Below are positions 42,741 through 52,658 of a stretch of DNA of 64,000 nt, in pieces. Below the pieces are notes generated by a model. It worked only from the letters and a program-made list of their open reading frames with translations, was not told the origin of the DNA and ran no database searches. The translations under genes and the position numbers were made by a program. The stretch lies in contig NZ_CP146256.1 of the NCBI RefSeq assembly GCF_039134705.1, positions 3,100,001 through 3,164,000 on the forward strand, written 5' to 3'. Origin of the DNA: Kineothrix sp. IPX-CK (GTDB lineage Bacteria > Bacillota > Clostridia > Lachnospirales > Lachnospiraceae). Numbering within the stretch: position 1 is the first letter of the stretch; every line of letters begins with the position of its first letter.

Positions 42741-45278
42741 ATGAAATTCAATTCTAAGGACAAATTATTTATAATTTGCTGTATTTCAATTTTATTTATA
42801 AGTATATTTACATTATGTTATTATCTCTTTCCATATCAGGGTTTAAGATATGACAGCGAAGCTTTCTATCCGGTTGTAAGTGAACATTCTTTAATTGAAT
42901 TGAACGAAAATACCACTGTTTCACAAAACTTCAATTCTGAAAATATTCATTTGAAAGGATTAAAATATTATGTAATCAAAGGAGAATCAGAAATTACTGG
43001 CTCTTTACATGTATCAATAATGGATAATGACAGAAATTTAATATTAGATAGAGAAGTACCATTTACAGACATTCAAAATGCTGAGTGGTACTCTGATTAT
43101 TTTTCCCTTACATTGAAAAAAAATCATATATATCGAATAGACATCTCTGCTGAAAAATGTACGAATAATAATTATCCGTATTTAGTCGTAATGGGAGGGT
43201 ATGATCAAAACTCTCCCAATTTAGAAGCATATCAAAATAATGAACTTCTTAATGGTAATGTTTTAATTAGTTACGAATTCGCGAAATTAAACAGCACCTA
43301 CATAAATGTTGTCGTTTTATCATTATTTACTCTCTCACTTATTACTATCCTATTTACCATTAATGTTTCAAGAAATAAGAAATGGAGTTCTGTATTAAAT
43401 AATTTGAAATCTTATAATTCCATACCTATAAGAAAAATGCTTGTTATAGTTTTGTTCGTCATACAGTTCTTTCTAATAATTCCAAATATTGTTTATAAAG
43501 TAGGGGGATTCAACTTGGATCCATCATGGCGCTATTTTTTAAATATAGCCAATTCCTTAAATTTGAAATATGGAACTGACATTTATTTTACATATGGACC
43601 GCTAGGTTATATATGCTATCTTATGAATTTGGACAATTCATCAACCTACTGGTTTGGTATTGGGATTTGGGGAATTATTTTCGTTATCCATATTATACTA
43701 TTAATTTGGCTATACAAGCTATACTTAGAAAACAAATTATCATTGACTGCTATTGTTTTATCTGTATTAGTTTACGTATCTACAATGTATGAATCTGAAC
43801 GAGATAACTACCAATTATATTTATTATTATTATCAGTTGTAATTTATTTCTTAGGTAATAGTAAAAGTATCATAATAACAAATTTACTTCTAAGTTTAAT
43901 GTTCTTTTGTAAATTTTCAACTTTTACCAGCGGCGTTGCATTCATTACTATATTCATTATTCTGCGTTTTTTCTTTGATAAAGATAAAAAATGCATTTTA
44001 TTAATGCTTCCTTCTTTAATAATTGCTCCTATCTCATATTTAGTTTATAACCCCTCTTTAAAGGGATTATACGAATATGTTACGGGAATATTGAGAATAT
44101 CTAGCGGATGGATGAAAACACAACAATGGGATGATGCAATAACGAATCAAGAATATCGTTATTTGCTTATAATTGTTTTGTTGTATATCATGCTTATAAT
44201 TATATCTCTTTTAGTCGATTATCATAAGTCAACTATTTTAATTTCTTGCAGCGTTTCACTATTTTTTGCATACAAATATTCCGTTACTGCACATGGAATT
44301 GCTATGGGAATTTGGCTAGTTTCCATGCTATTTTCTGCTATTGTTCTATCTATTGATTTTAGAGCAATGTATTCGCTGATTAGAACAAAGAAAAAATATG
44401 CGTTTTACTATGCCGCTTCAATAGTTGGATGCTTATCCATTGCTTCACTATTATGTATAAATCTCCACAATAATTGGGGACAAATTAAGGATAGTCTAAA
44501 AAATAAAGTAATTACATTTGCAACTTTAAAAGACAGCTCCCTGCTTCCCGAGTTATATGACAATACCTACATTCCATCAAATATTATTGAGACAATAGGT
44601 AATGACACTGTTACTACTTATCCATGGGAAGTGGGATATAAAGCTGTTTATACTAATTTAAATATGGTTTATAGCCCTTCTATTCAAAATTGTAATGAAT
44701 TCATTCCATGGCTTGATCAAAAAGTTGCGGATTATTTTTACTCAGAACAAGCACCTAAGTACATTATACTGGAGGACGAAACTATCTATTTTCATATAAA
44801 ATATTTAGATAATCCTTTGACTTGGGAGGCAATCAAGGATAGATATAATTCTATCATCACACAAGAAGGATTTTGTTTATTAGAGAGACAAGATAATATT
44901 ATTAAAAGTGAACTTACGCTAATCCGCTCTGAACTTTACTCTACAAATGATTCTATAAAATGTCCAGAAAATGCTGATTATGTGAAAATTCATTTAAGAT
45001 ACTCATTTTATGGAGAAATAAAGGACTTTTTCTGGAGAACCGGAATGACATACATGACTATTAACTATAAAGATGGTTCAAGTTGTTCGGGTGTAATTAT
45101 CGTTCCGAATATGACTTCTGGGTTTTCACTGGATTATGTTCCTCAGAATCTTGAAGACGTATCACTTGTATTAAACACAGAAGATTATACTAAGATTTCA
45201 TCCATTCAATTTAGTGGCATTGGTCTTGATGCTCTAGAAAAGAATGTGGAGGTTGAGTGGTTTCAATATGCTGAATAA
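42741..45278 (+). CDS. large membrane protein, GT-C-glycosyltransferase-like
   Basis: 845 aa. One membrane helix at residues 9-27, an extracellular beta-rich domain to about 190, then about ten membrane segments to 560 and a C-terminal soluble domain. The loop LDPSWRYFLNIAN plus YFTYGPLGYICY is the part I associate with uncharacterised GT-C-fold or polysaccharide-related proteins. Clearly more AT-rich than the flanking core genes, which suggests transfer. It lies alone between the prophage debris and the amidotransferase gene. Function not assigned. Confidence 0.55.
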   Translation: MKFNSKDKLFIICCISILFISIFTLCYYLFPYQGLRYDSEAFYPVVSEHSLIELNENTTVSQNFNSENIHLKGLKYYVIKGESEITGSLHVSIMDNDRNLILDREVPFTDIQNAEWYSDYFSLTLKKNHIYRIDISAEKCTNNNYPYLVVMGGYDQNSPNLEAYQNNELLNGNVLISYEFAKLNSTYINVVVLSLFTLSLITILFTINVSRNKKWSSVLNNLKSYNSIPIRKMLVIVLFVIQFFLIIPNIVYKVGGFNLDPSWRYFLNIANSLNLKYGTDIYFTYGPLGYICYLMNLDNSSTYWFGIGIWGIIFVIHIILLIWLYKLYLENKLSLTAIVLSVLVYVSTMYESERDNYQLYLLLLSVVIYFLGNSKSIIITNLLLSLMFFCKFSTFTSGVAFITIFIILRFFFDKDKKCILLMLPSLIIAPISYLVYNPSLKGLYEYVTGILRISSGWMKTQQWDDAITNQEYRYLLIIVLLYIMLIIISLLVDYHKSTILISCSVSLFFAYKYSVTAHGIAMGIWLVSMLFSAIVLSIDFRAMYSLIRTKKKYAFYYAASIVGCLSIASLLCINLHNNWGQIKDSLKNKVITFATLKDSSLLPELYDNTYIPSNIIETIGNDTVTTYPWEVGYKAVYTNLNMVYSPSIQNCNEFIPWLDQKVADYFYSEQAPKYIILEDETIYFHIKYLDNPLTWEAIKDRYNSIITQEGFCLLERQDNIIKSELTLIRSELYSTNDSIKCPENADYVKIHLRYSFYGEIKDFFWRTGMTYMTINYKDGSSCSGVIIVPNMTSGFSLDYVPQNLEDVSLVLNTEDYTKISSIQFSGIGLDALEKNVEVEWFQYAE

Positions 45279-45490
45279 TAAAACCTATCCGATTTATACC
45301 TTATAGCATACCAGGCCATTCTACTTTTGGCCCAAACTGAAGAAGACGTTTTACAGATTCATATATTTCCAGAGATTTTAATGAAGTAGTTCCCTCTTCA
45401 ACTATTATTACGACATTTTTTGTATACTTTTCTTATTCGTCACATACATTTAAATTAACAAAAGAGATTTTCTCCTGAGAGGATTTCATC

Positions 45491-46180
45491 ATGTATCAAG
45501 ACAATACATTGCCCTACCGCGGCGATCTAAAGGTGGCAATAGTAGGAAGGGCAAAGGATACCGTTAATTATGAAAAAGCTCTGACCTCAATGGGAGTCTC
45601 CTGCCTGACCACAATGGATCTTGCCCATTTATCAGAGTTCGACGCACTCCTGCTTCCGGGAGGAGGGGATATTACTCCTGCCTTTTTCGGACAAAAAAAT
45701 CAGGGGTCCAGGAATATGGACACCGAATTAGACATCATACAGCTCCAGTCGCTGGATTTCTTCGTAAAACGGGAATATCCCGTATTGGGCATTTGCAAGG
45801 GCATCCAGATCATCAACGTTTATTTTAACGGAACAATCATTCAGGATCTCAAACAGGCCCCTCATCATGCGTGGGATAATGGAGACAAAGTTCATTCCTC
45901 TGCCGCCCTCCCCGATTCTCTGCTTTTTTCATTGTACGGAAGGCGTTTCAACGTTAACAGCGCCCATCATCAGGGCATCGGCAAGGTAGGACACAGTCTC
46001 AGCGTCATCCAGACCTCCGATGACAACATCATCGAAGGAATCGTTCACGATACCCTTCCTGTCATCGGCGTTCAATGGCATCCCGAACGGCTTTTCGATG
46101 ACTCGGCCTCTGGCAGTACCGTAGACGGACGATTGCTGTTTTCTTATTTTTTATCCTTATGTGACACCGCCGGAGTTTGA
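45491..46180 (+). CDS. class I glutamine amidotransferase-like, gamma-glutamyl-GABA hydrolase family
   Basis: 229 aa, PuuD-like peptidase C26. The nucleophile Cys is in VLGICKGIQIIN (about residue 103), the His in GVQWHPERL. LLLPGGGDITPAFFGQ is the oxyanion region. Known members remove gamma-glutamyl groups from gamma-glutamyl-GABA or related amides. TCCTGAGAGGATTTCATC precedes the ATG. Its 3' end overlaps the convergent DUF2974 gene by 37 nt. Confidence 0.85.
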   Translation: MYQDNTLPYRGDLKVAIVGRAKDTVNYEKALTSMGVSCLTTMDLAHLSEFDALLLPGGGDITPAFFGQKNQGSRNMDTELDIIQLQSLDFFVKREYPVLGICKGIQIINVYFNGTIIQDLKQAPHHAWDNGDKVHSSAALPDSLLFSLYGRRFNVNSAHHQGIGKVGHSLSVIQTSDDNIIEGIVHDTLPVIGVQWHPERLFDDSASGSTVDGRLLFSYFLSLCDTAGV

Positions 46181-47310
46181 ATTTCCTTTCTTCTCCGGCG
46201 TTTTTCCGCCCGCTCCTGAAGCTCTTCCTTTGCTTTTGCTCCGGCAACTTCGAATAAAGATACAACGATTTTTTTCATCATTCCTGCCGTCTCGGTGTCC
46301 AGTCCCTTTATTGCTCCTACTACCGCCAACATGCTCTTTTTCCAGTCCGCAGTAAAATCGATTAATGTTGTAGCCTGAGAAGCGGATACCACCTCGTACA
46401 GCGTATCCACAAAGGAATGAATATGTTCATCATCTAAGGATAGAATCCACTCGTTCAATGCATCGTCCATGAATCTTCTGCTTTTATATATATCCTTTGC
46501 CTTTACAAAGGCATCGTCCTTTACAAGCCACGTATAGGGGTCATGCTGCAGCAGACCGAAAGTCTTGCTTTCAACCACGATATAGCCGTCCTCATGGGCT
46601 CCTAACAGCATCCCTACCAGCGACGAGTGGGGAATGATCCGCACTATTTTATCCGCTATTTTTTCGTACTGTCCCCTCTCTCTGATTTCCGGGCGGAAGC
46701 CCGGTCCGTCATGGCTGAACACCTTGACGATTCGTTTTTGTATTTCCGGACCGCAATTCATCGCCGCAAATACGGCAAAATTCCCCCCCTTGGAATGCCC
46801 TCCCACATAGAATTCCTTAGAAAATTTCCGGGCAACCGCCTTCATATATTCTACACTGTAAAGCTGCCCCTGCACCGGCTCGGAAAAGGCCAGATTGAAA
46901 TCCTCCTTCCAGCCGATAATCGTCTCATCCGTCCCCCGATATGCGAGATAAACCGTCTGATCCTCCAGAATATAAGTAATTGCCGAAAACTGCGTTTCCC
47001 GTTCCGGCTCGATCAAGTTTACATAATAATTCATCTTAAGAGAACCATAACGAGCGCTATTTAACATTCCGGCAAACAGCGCCATATTCTCCTCCTTATA
47101 TCTCTCATCCGCGAAAAGCTTCTCCTTATCCTGATAGATATCCAGATATTTTATTGTGACAAACGGCTTATCATCCGAAACATCCGGAACAATACCGTCA
47201 AACTTCAAATAGCTGAACTGGCACAGCACCAGGCTGTCCACTTCATTCATCGGCCTTTTTTCAAACGTATAATCTCCATATTCCTTCAGATAATCAATAA
47301 TCGTTCCCAT
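46144..47310 (-). CDS. DUF2974 (Mbeg1-like) alpha/beta-hydrolase-type protein
   Basis: 388 aa. A lipase-like nucleophile elbow VGGHSKGGNFAVFAAMN (Ser near residue 168) and the preceding VYLAYRGTDETIIGWKEDFN are hallmarks of DUF2974. Asp and His residues for a triad exist but I cannot assign them with certainty. The C-terminus is basic (RAEKRRRRKEIQ). It is 12 nt downstream of the NdpA-like gene and likely co-transcribed. Confidence 0.8.
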   Translation of the reverse strand: MGTIIDYLKEYGDYTFEKRPMNEVDSLVLCQFSYLKFDGIVPDVSDDKPFVTIKYLDIYQDKEKLFADERYKEENMALFAGMLNSARYGSLKMNYYVNLIEPERETQFSAITYILEDQTVYLAYRGTDETIIGWKEDFNLAFSEPVQGQLYSVEYMKAVARKFSKEFYVGGHSKGGNFAVFAAMNCGPEIQKRIVKVFSHDGPGFRPEIRERGQYEKIADKIVRIIPHSSLVGMLLGAHEDGYIVVESKTFGLLQHDPYTWLVKDDAFVKAKDIYKSRRFMDDALNEWILSLDDEHIHSFVDTLYEVVSASQATTLIDFTADWKKSMLAVVGAIKGLDTETAGMMKKIVVSLFEVAGAKAKEELQERAEKRRRRKEIQTPAVSHKDKK

Positions 47311-47322
47311 GCCGCATCTCCT

Positions 47323-48348
47323 CTAAAAACGCGCCTCCAAGTGTCCGATATTCTTAATGAGCACCGATACCGTGCCATCCGGATTCGTAATAAACTCAAC
47401 GCTTCCTGGATTTTTATACTGCTCCATCGGAATCTTTATTTCGATTCCTGTATCCGTATACAAATGCTGCTTCTGGTACTTTCTCGTTGTCGCCTCACTT
47501 TGGGGTAATATTTCTTCCTTTACCAAATCGTACTTTTCCATTTTATCCTGAAATGCGACTTTTAACTCCGGTTTCTCTTCAAATATCTTATCCGCAAGCA
47601 CCTCCACCACAAAACCGCCGTTTTCCTGCAGTTCTTCCTGTATGATACTTTTCGCCTTCATCTGGGCCTCATACTGATCCAGCTCGTCATAAGCCTCCTT
47701 CTGCACCGATTCCACCGCTTTCGTCACGATCGACAGCTTCGACTTATGTGACATATGGCTGCTGCATTTAAGAAATAAATATGAAAAATAATTTGTTTTT
47801 TCTCCGTTTACCTCATATTTTCTTTCTATCACCTGCACCGATAAGTCTTTCAGGCAAATAATCGCAGCTTCGCTCAGCCTCTGTGACTCCGAGGGCAATA
47901 TTGACTTATGCCTCATGACCTCATTCGTATTACCTCCCTCTTGTGAAGACAGCGTCCGATGAGTATAAAGCGATTTATAATTCATCTTCAAAAATGCCAG
48001 ATACTCCTCTTCGCCATATTTGAACCTTACCACCACAAGATCTGCCGGAGGAATATCTATATTACTATTCATAATGCTATATAACAACTCCGCCGCATCC
48101 TTGCTTATTTCCACAAAAAAATCATCCGAATACTGCTCAAGCATCTTGTAAACTTCGGATTCCTCCTTATAGAACTGAGAAGTCTTCCCATCATCCCCCG
48201 AAGAAATCTTCGCAATATGCTCCTTCAAAAAATCCGCAAACTCCGACCCAAATTCAATCTCCTCATCCGACAGCACCGGCATCCCGATCGTAGAATCCAA
48301 AATATGTAATATAACCTTCTTTATCCTTATATCCTCTTTCACCATCAT
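47323..48348 (-). CDS. nucleoid-associated protein, NdpA/YejK-like
   Basis: 341 aa. The N-terminal DIRIKKVILHILDSTIGMPVLSD and the C-terminal IEIKIPMEQYKNPGSVEFIT are the parts that resemble nucleoid-associated protein 37-kDa family. Acidic, cytoplasmic. Function in chromosome packing is known only for enterobacterial relatives. Confidence 0.7.
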   Translation of the reverse strand: MMVKEDIRIKKVILHILDSTIGMPVLSDEEIEFGSEFADFLKEHIAKISSGDDGKTSQFYKEESEVYKMLEQYSDDFFVEISKDAAELLYSIMNSNIDIPPADLVVVRFKYGEEEYLAFLKMNYKSLYTHRTLSSQEGGNTNEVMRHKSILPSESQRLSEAAIICLKDLSVQVIERKYEVNGEKTNYFSYLFLKCSSHMSHKSKLSIVTKAVESVQKEAYDELDQYEAQMKAKSIIQEELQENGGFVVEVLADKIFEEKPELKVAFQDKMEKYDLVKEEILPQSEATTRKYQKQHLYTDTGIEIKIPMEQYKNPGSVEFITNPDGTVSVLIKNIGHLEARF

Positions 48349-48401
48349 CTATCGTATCTCTCCTATCTACCTTACTCTTTCTATATTTTCTTCGTCCCTT
48401 T

Positions 48402-49838
48402 TTATTTCTTCCATGTTCCCGGCGACAAAAGTATAAGAATCGGCAAAAGCTCCAGTCTTCCCACAAGCATATCAAATATAAGTACAAACTTGGATAACCC
48501 CGAAAATATCGAATAGTTTCCTGAAGGTCCTACCAAGCTAAAGCCCGCCCCCACGTTATTAAAGGTTGCCGCCACTGCCGCCATATTCGTTGTAAAATCA
48601 AATTCATTCAAAGAAAGTACCAAAAAAGATCCAAAAAAGATAAATATATAAATCATTGCATATACCTGAACTGATTTCGTCACGCTACTCTCCACCACAT
48701 GTCCATCCATATAAATCTTTTTAAACCCTCTGGGATGTATGACATAAGAAATCTCATTCTTAATAGAACGAAGCGAAATAATAAACCGTGATATCTTGAA
48801 GCCTCCGCTGGTACTTCCTGCGCAGGCACCAAGCATAGAAAGCAGAAACATGATCGTCTTGGAAAACTCCGGCCATTTATCATAATCCACAGATGAAAAT
48901 CCCGTAGTGGTTATTACCGACGCCACTTGAAACAGTGCATGGTGAAAACCAAGAAATATGTTATCAAAAAAATTCTCTGTATTAAGAGTGATCATTACCG
49001 CCGACAGCAACACAATAATAAAATAATAACGGATTTCTTCACTGGCAAATGCTTCCTTGGGCTTTCTTATGAGCAGCAGATAAAACACCTGAAAATTAAC
49101 GCCGCATATAAGCATAAGCGCTGTAAGCACCGCCTGAACTGCTACGGAATAGCTTCCCGCACTGGAATTAAGAAGTCCGAAGCCTCCCGTTCCCACCGAA
49201 GAAAAAGCCAGCGTAACCGCATCATAAGCAGACAGCCCGGCTAACATTAAAGAAATCGTTCCTGCAAGCGTGATGCCCATATAAATGCCATAAAGTATCA
49301 TCGCCGTATTCTTTACCTTGGGCACCAGCTTTCCTACTTTAGGACCCGGACTTTCCGCTCTGAGAAGGTGCATATTATAGCTCCCGGACAAGGGCAGAAC
49401 TGCCATAATCAATACCAGGACACCCATTCCTCCTATCCAGTGGGTAAAGCACCTCCAAAACTGAGCACTTCTCGATAAAACCTCCACATCCGTAAGAATG
49501 GTTGCCCCCGTAGTCGTTAAGCCCGAAACCGTTTCGAATAAAGCATCCGTATAAGAAGGAATCTCCCCGCTTAAATAAAAGGGCATCGCACCTACCAGAC
49601 TCAATATAATCCAGCTTAAGGATACGGTGACAAAACCTTCCTTCGCATAAAACACTTTATTCTTCGGCTTAAACCGCCTTCCTATCAAACTGACCGCAAA
49701 GCAGGCCGCCATGACGGCCGCAAAAAAAACGGCACTTTTCTCATGGTATATTATACCCACCAGACAAGGCAGCGACAGGAACAATGCCTCAAACTCCAAA
49801 ACCCTGCATAGTATGTAACGTATCATCGAATAATTCAT
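48402..49838 (-). CDS. trkH: Trk-type potassium uptake membrane subunit TrkH
   Basis: 478 aa, about ten membrane segments. Four repeated pore motifs: LFETVSGLTTTGATIL, LAFSSVGTGGFGLLNS, LFQVASVITTTGFSSVDY and AATFNNVGAGFSLVGP, each with the selectivity Gly. It forms the potassium pore and depends on TrkA. Its ATG overlaps the trkA stop by 4 nt, so they form one unit. Confidence 0.93.
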   Translation of the reverse strand: MNYSMIRYILCRVLEFEALFLSLPCLVGIIYHEKSAVFFAAVMAACFAVSLIGRRFKPKNKVFYAKEGFVTVSLSWIILSLVGAMPFYLSGEIPSYTDALFETVSGLTTTGATILTDVEVLSRSAQFWRCFTHWIGGMGVLVLIMAVLPLSGSYNMHLLRAESPGPKVGKLVPKVKNTAMILYGIYMGITLAGTISLMLAGLSAYDAVTLAFSSVGTGGFGLLNSSAGSYSVAVQAVLTALMLICGVNFQVFYLLLIRKPKEAFASEEIRYYFIIVLLSAVMITLNTENFFDNIFLGFHHALFQVASVITTTGFSSVDYDKWPEFSKTIMFLLSMLGACAGSTSGGFKISRFIISLRSIKNEISYVIHPRGFKKIYMDGHVVESSVTKSVQVYAMIYIFIFFGSFLVLSLNEFDFTTNMAAVAATFNNVGAGFSLVGPSGNYSIFSGLSKFVLIFDMLVGRLELLPILILLSPGTWKK

Positions 49839-51190
49839 ACCAAAATATCCTTTATATCCTGCAAACCAGTTATCGTTGTGGCCAATACCACGGTATCTCC
49901 TACACCAATCCGGCTCTGTCCGCCGGGCGTGATGATATTTCCCTTATGATTGATGCAGCACAGCAGGATATTCGGTTTCAGGTTAAGCTCCACCAACGGA
50001 ATTCCCACTACAGGGCATTCCTCTCTCACTAAAAACTCCAGAATCTCCACCTTATCGTTACTCATCCGGTATAGGGTCTCAATATTGCTTCCGATAGAAT
50101 TCTGCATCGCCCTTACATATTTGATAATCATCTCTGCCGTAAGATACTTAGGATAAATAACGCTTCCAAGATCCAGTTCTTCGATGATCTCATCATAGGC
50201 GATTCGATGCACTCTGGTAATCAGCTTCGCTCTGGATATACTCTTAGCGAAAAGAGAAAGCATAATATTTTCCTCATCGAAATTAGTAAGTGCAACAAAG
50301 GCCTCCGCCTGAGGGAGTCCCTCCTCCATTAATAAGTCCCTATCGGTGCCGTCACCTAAAATCAGTGTTGCCTGCGGCAGAAGCTCACTCAGTTCGCTGC
50401 ATCTTTTCTTGTCCTTTTCCACGATTTTAACATCGATTCCGATGGAAAGAAGCTGGCATGCCAAATAATATGCCGTTTCCCCTCCTCCCACGATGAATGC
50501 GTCCTTGGCCCGCGTGGTAGGAACTTTTAACTTTTTGAAAAAAAGAACCGTATTTTTCACCGAGCCCACTACTGAGATTTCGTCCTTCGCCCGAAGAATA
50601 AAATCTCCGGCAGGAATAAACACTTCGTCGCCTCTTTCCACTACACATATCAGCACTCCGCATTTCATCTGTGCGGATATACTTTTTAAGGACTGGTCGC
50701 ATAGCGACGAGCCCTCTTCTATTTTATATTTTACCAGCTCGATTCTTCCTTTGGCAAAAGTATCTATCTTGATGGCTGAGGGGAACTTAAGCACCCTCGC
50801 TATTTCAAGCGCCGCCGCATCCTCCGGATTGATAACCATGGACAGCCCTAGTTCTTCTTTAATAAAACTTATTTCCCTGCTGTAAACGGGGTTTCGAACC
50901 CTCGCTATGGTATGACAGTCACCTGCCTTTTTCGCGATCAGGCAACACAACAAATTGAGTTCGTCGGAGCCTGTGACTGCAATGAGCAGATCCGCCTCAT
51001 CAATTCCGGCATTTTTCTGTATGGAATAACTGGCTCCGTTGCCTACGATTCCCATAACGTCGAAATTGTTGTTTACATTATGTACCACATCGCTTTTCAT
51101 ATCGATGACTGTAATATTATGTCCTTCCCTACTGAGCTCTTCCGCTAATGTGGCTCCCACATTGCCGCATCCTACAACAATGATCTGCAT
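49835..51190 (-). CDS. trkA: Trk potassium regulatory subunit TrkA
   Basis: 451 aa with two RCK-N Rossmann domains (IIVVGCGNVGATLAEELSRE at 2-21 and FIVGGGETAYYLACQLL at about 228) each followed by an RCK-C domain. The acidic ends of the second strands (VID, VEKD) bind NAD(H) or ATP. It gates TrkH from the cytoplasmic side. The HD-GYP gene ends 13 nt upstream, so three genes may share a transcript. Confidence 0.95.
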   Translation of the reverse strand: MQIIVVGCGNVGATLAEELSREGHNITVIDMKSDVVHNVNNNFDVMGIVGNGASYSIQKNAGIDEADLLIAVTGSDELNLLCCLIAKKAGDCHTIARVRNPVYSREISFIKEELGLSMVINPEDAAALEIARVLKFPSAIKIDTFAKGRIELVKYKIEEGSSLCDQSLKSISAQMKCGVLICVVERGDEVFIPAGDFILRAKDEISVVGSVKNTVLFFKKLKVPTTRAKDAFIVGGGETAYYLACQLLSIGIDVKIVEKDKKRCSELSELLPQATLILGDGTDRDLLMEEGLPQAEAFVALTNFDEENIMLSLFAKSISRAKLITRVHRIAYDEIIEELDLGSVIYPKYLTAEMIIKYVRAMQNSIGSNIETLYRMSNDKVEILEFLVREECPVVGIPLVELNLKPNILLCCINHKGNIITPGGQSRIGVGDTVVLATTITGLQDIKDILV

Positions 51191-51202
51191 GATATCCTCC
51201 TG

Positions 51203-52462
51203 CTACTGCATAATTCCTTCGAATTTTTTCCAAATTTCTTCATACTGTTCTTTAATTTTCAAGTAGAGGCCTATGGTCTCATCCTTTTGTTCCTCGAAAT
51301 TCATAATAATCTTATCATAATTTTTTATAAGACAGTCAACTACCGGCCTGCTGATTTTATAGTTATCCGCATCCTCACTCAGTATCTTCTTGATAACGGC
51401 GCTCTCAAAGGAATCCTTATAGCTTCTTTGCCCGTATAAAGCGCTGAGCATATCGGCAACCGCAACTATTTTCTGGGGCAGGGTCAGATCCCTTTCGATT
51501 AATCCCTTGTGATACCCTGAGCCATCCAGCTTTTCATGATGTCTCGCCGCTATTTCCAATACATCCGGCTCTACCAGCCCTGAAAGGATCATCTCCGTAA
51601 TCCTGACGTGTGCCTTCATAATGCGCATATCTTCATCCGAAAGCTTTCCGGGAGACTCCAGAATGTCAAGTGGTATGGCTATCTTGCCCAAATCATGCAG
51701 CAGTGCTCCATAATACATCTGTTTGAGTTCCATCGTCCCAACGCCCATCAGCTTTCCCAACTGTCCCGCGAAATTTACTGTTGCCATCGTATGCAGCACG
51801 GTGTATTCGCTTCTAAAATCGATGGTATATACAAGCATTTCCAACAAACTCTTTTTATATCGCTCCGACCTTATATAACGGGACAACAGTGCATTAAGCT
51901 CTTCAAGATATTCTCCGCTGACCAGCTTGGAAGTAATCGAAAACTTCTTTTCCGCCTCGAGAAATATGTCCAGAGCCTTCCCCGAAAACTTAATATCCCG
52001 GTACCTCGTAAAATAATCCGCTTCCATCTCCATCTTTTCCCGGCGCATAAAGCTGTCCATCTTATCCGCCAGCGCCAGACACGCCGTCACACGCTCGTAT
52101 TTCATCTTTATCAGCCCATAGCGCTCGTAGTCCAAATGATGATAAAGCACGATCTCCGCGCGGTCCTCCATGGGAGAAAGATATTTCAAAAAAAGAAAAC
52201 CATATATGGAATGGGACCATGTATTTTTCAGTTCAAAATCCGCCACATTATCCAGACCGTCCACTCTATACAGCCCTATATCGTGCAGCATCCCAAGCAT
52301 AGTATATTCAAGCATCTCCTGCTCGGTATATTCTTGCCCATATTCAAGCATTTTATATAAGATATAGCCTACGATTTCACCATGAGTAATAATATTGGTA
52401 TTTAAAATGCCCAAGGTCTTCCGAATAATCGTAATTACATTCTGGCTGTTTATTATACCCAT
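51203..52462 (-). CDS. HD-GYP/HD-domain phosphodiesterase-like protein
   Basis: 419 aa with two HD regions. The first (TMLGMLHDIGLYRVDG) is shorter. The second, HDLGKIAIPLDILESPGKLSDEDM, ARHHEKLDGSGYHKGL, is a full HD-GYP pattern (here GSGY for GYP-like). HD-GYP enzymes degrade cyclic di-GMP; no receiver domain is attached. Upstream of trkA. Substrate and activity not shown. Confidence 0.8.
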   Translation of the reverse strand: MGIINSQNVITIIRKTLGILNTNIITHGEIVGYILYKMLEYGQEYTEQEMLEYTMLGMLHDIGLYRVDGLDNVADFELKNTWSHSIYGFLFLKYLSPMEDRAEIVLYHHLDYERYGLIKMKYERVTACLALADKMDSFMRREKMEMEADYFTRYRDIKFSGKALDIFLEAEKKFSITSKLVSGEYLEELNALLSRYIRSERYKKSLLEMLVYTIDFRSEYTVLHTMATVNFAGQLGKLMGVGTMELKQMYYGALLHDLGKIAIPLDILESPGKLSDEDMRIMKAHVRITEMILSGLVEPDVLEIAARHHEKLDGSGYHKGLIERDLTLPQKIVAVADMLSALYGQRSYKDSFESAVIKKILSEDADNYKISRPVVDCLIKNYDKIIMNFEEQKDETIGLYLKIKEQYEEIWKKFEGIMQ

Positions 52463-52658
52463 TTATTTATCACCTGTTGTTTCTCCAACAATAACTTTTA
52501 TCTGCTGAATTCTGCAAATGCCTATTCCTGTAAAACACTTACAGTCATATTCCTTCCTGCTTTATCTTATCACTATCTTACCATAATATCAAAATGGAAC
52601 ATATATTACAAGCCACTCTTATATATTAGAATTAAGTATAGAAACAAGGTATCCCTGC

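Noticed and set aside
25770..45490. prophage integrated in tRNA-Leu(CAG) with a duplicated att site
   Set aside because: I looked for the tRNA 3' sequence near the right side of the accessory region and did not find a copy.
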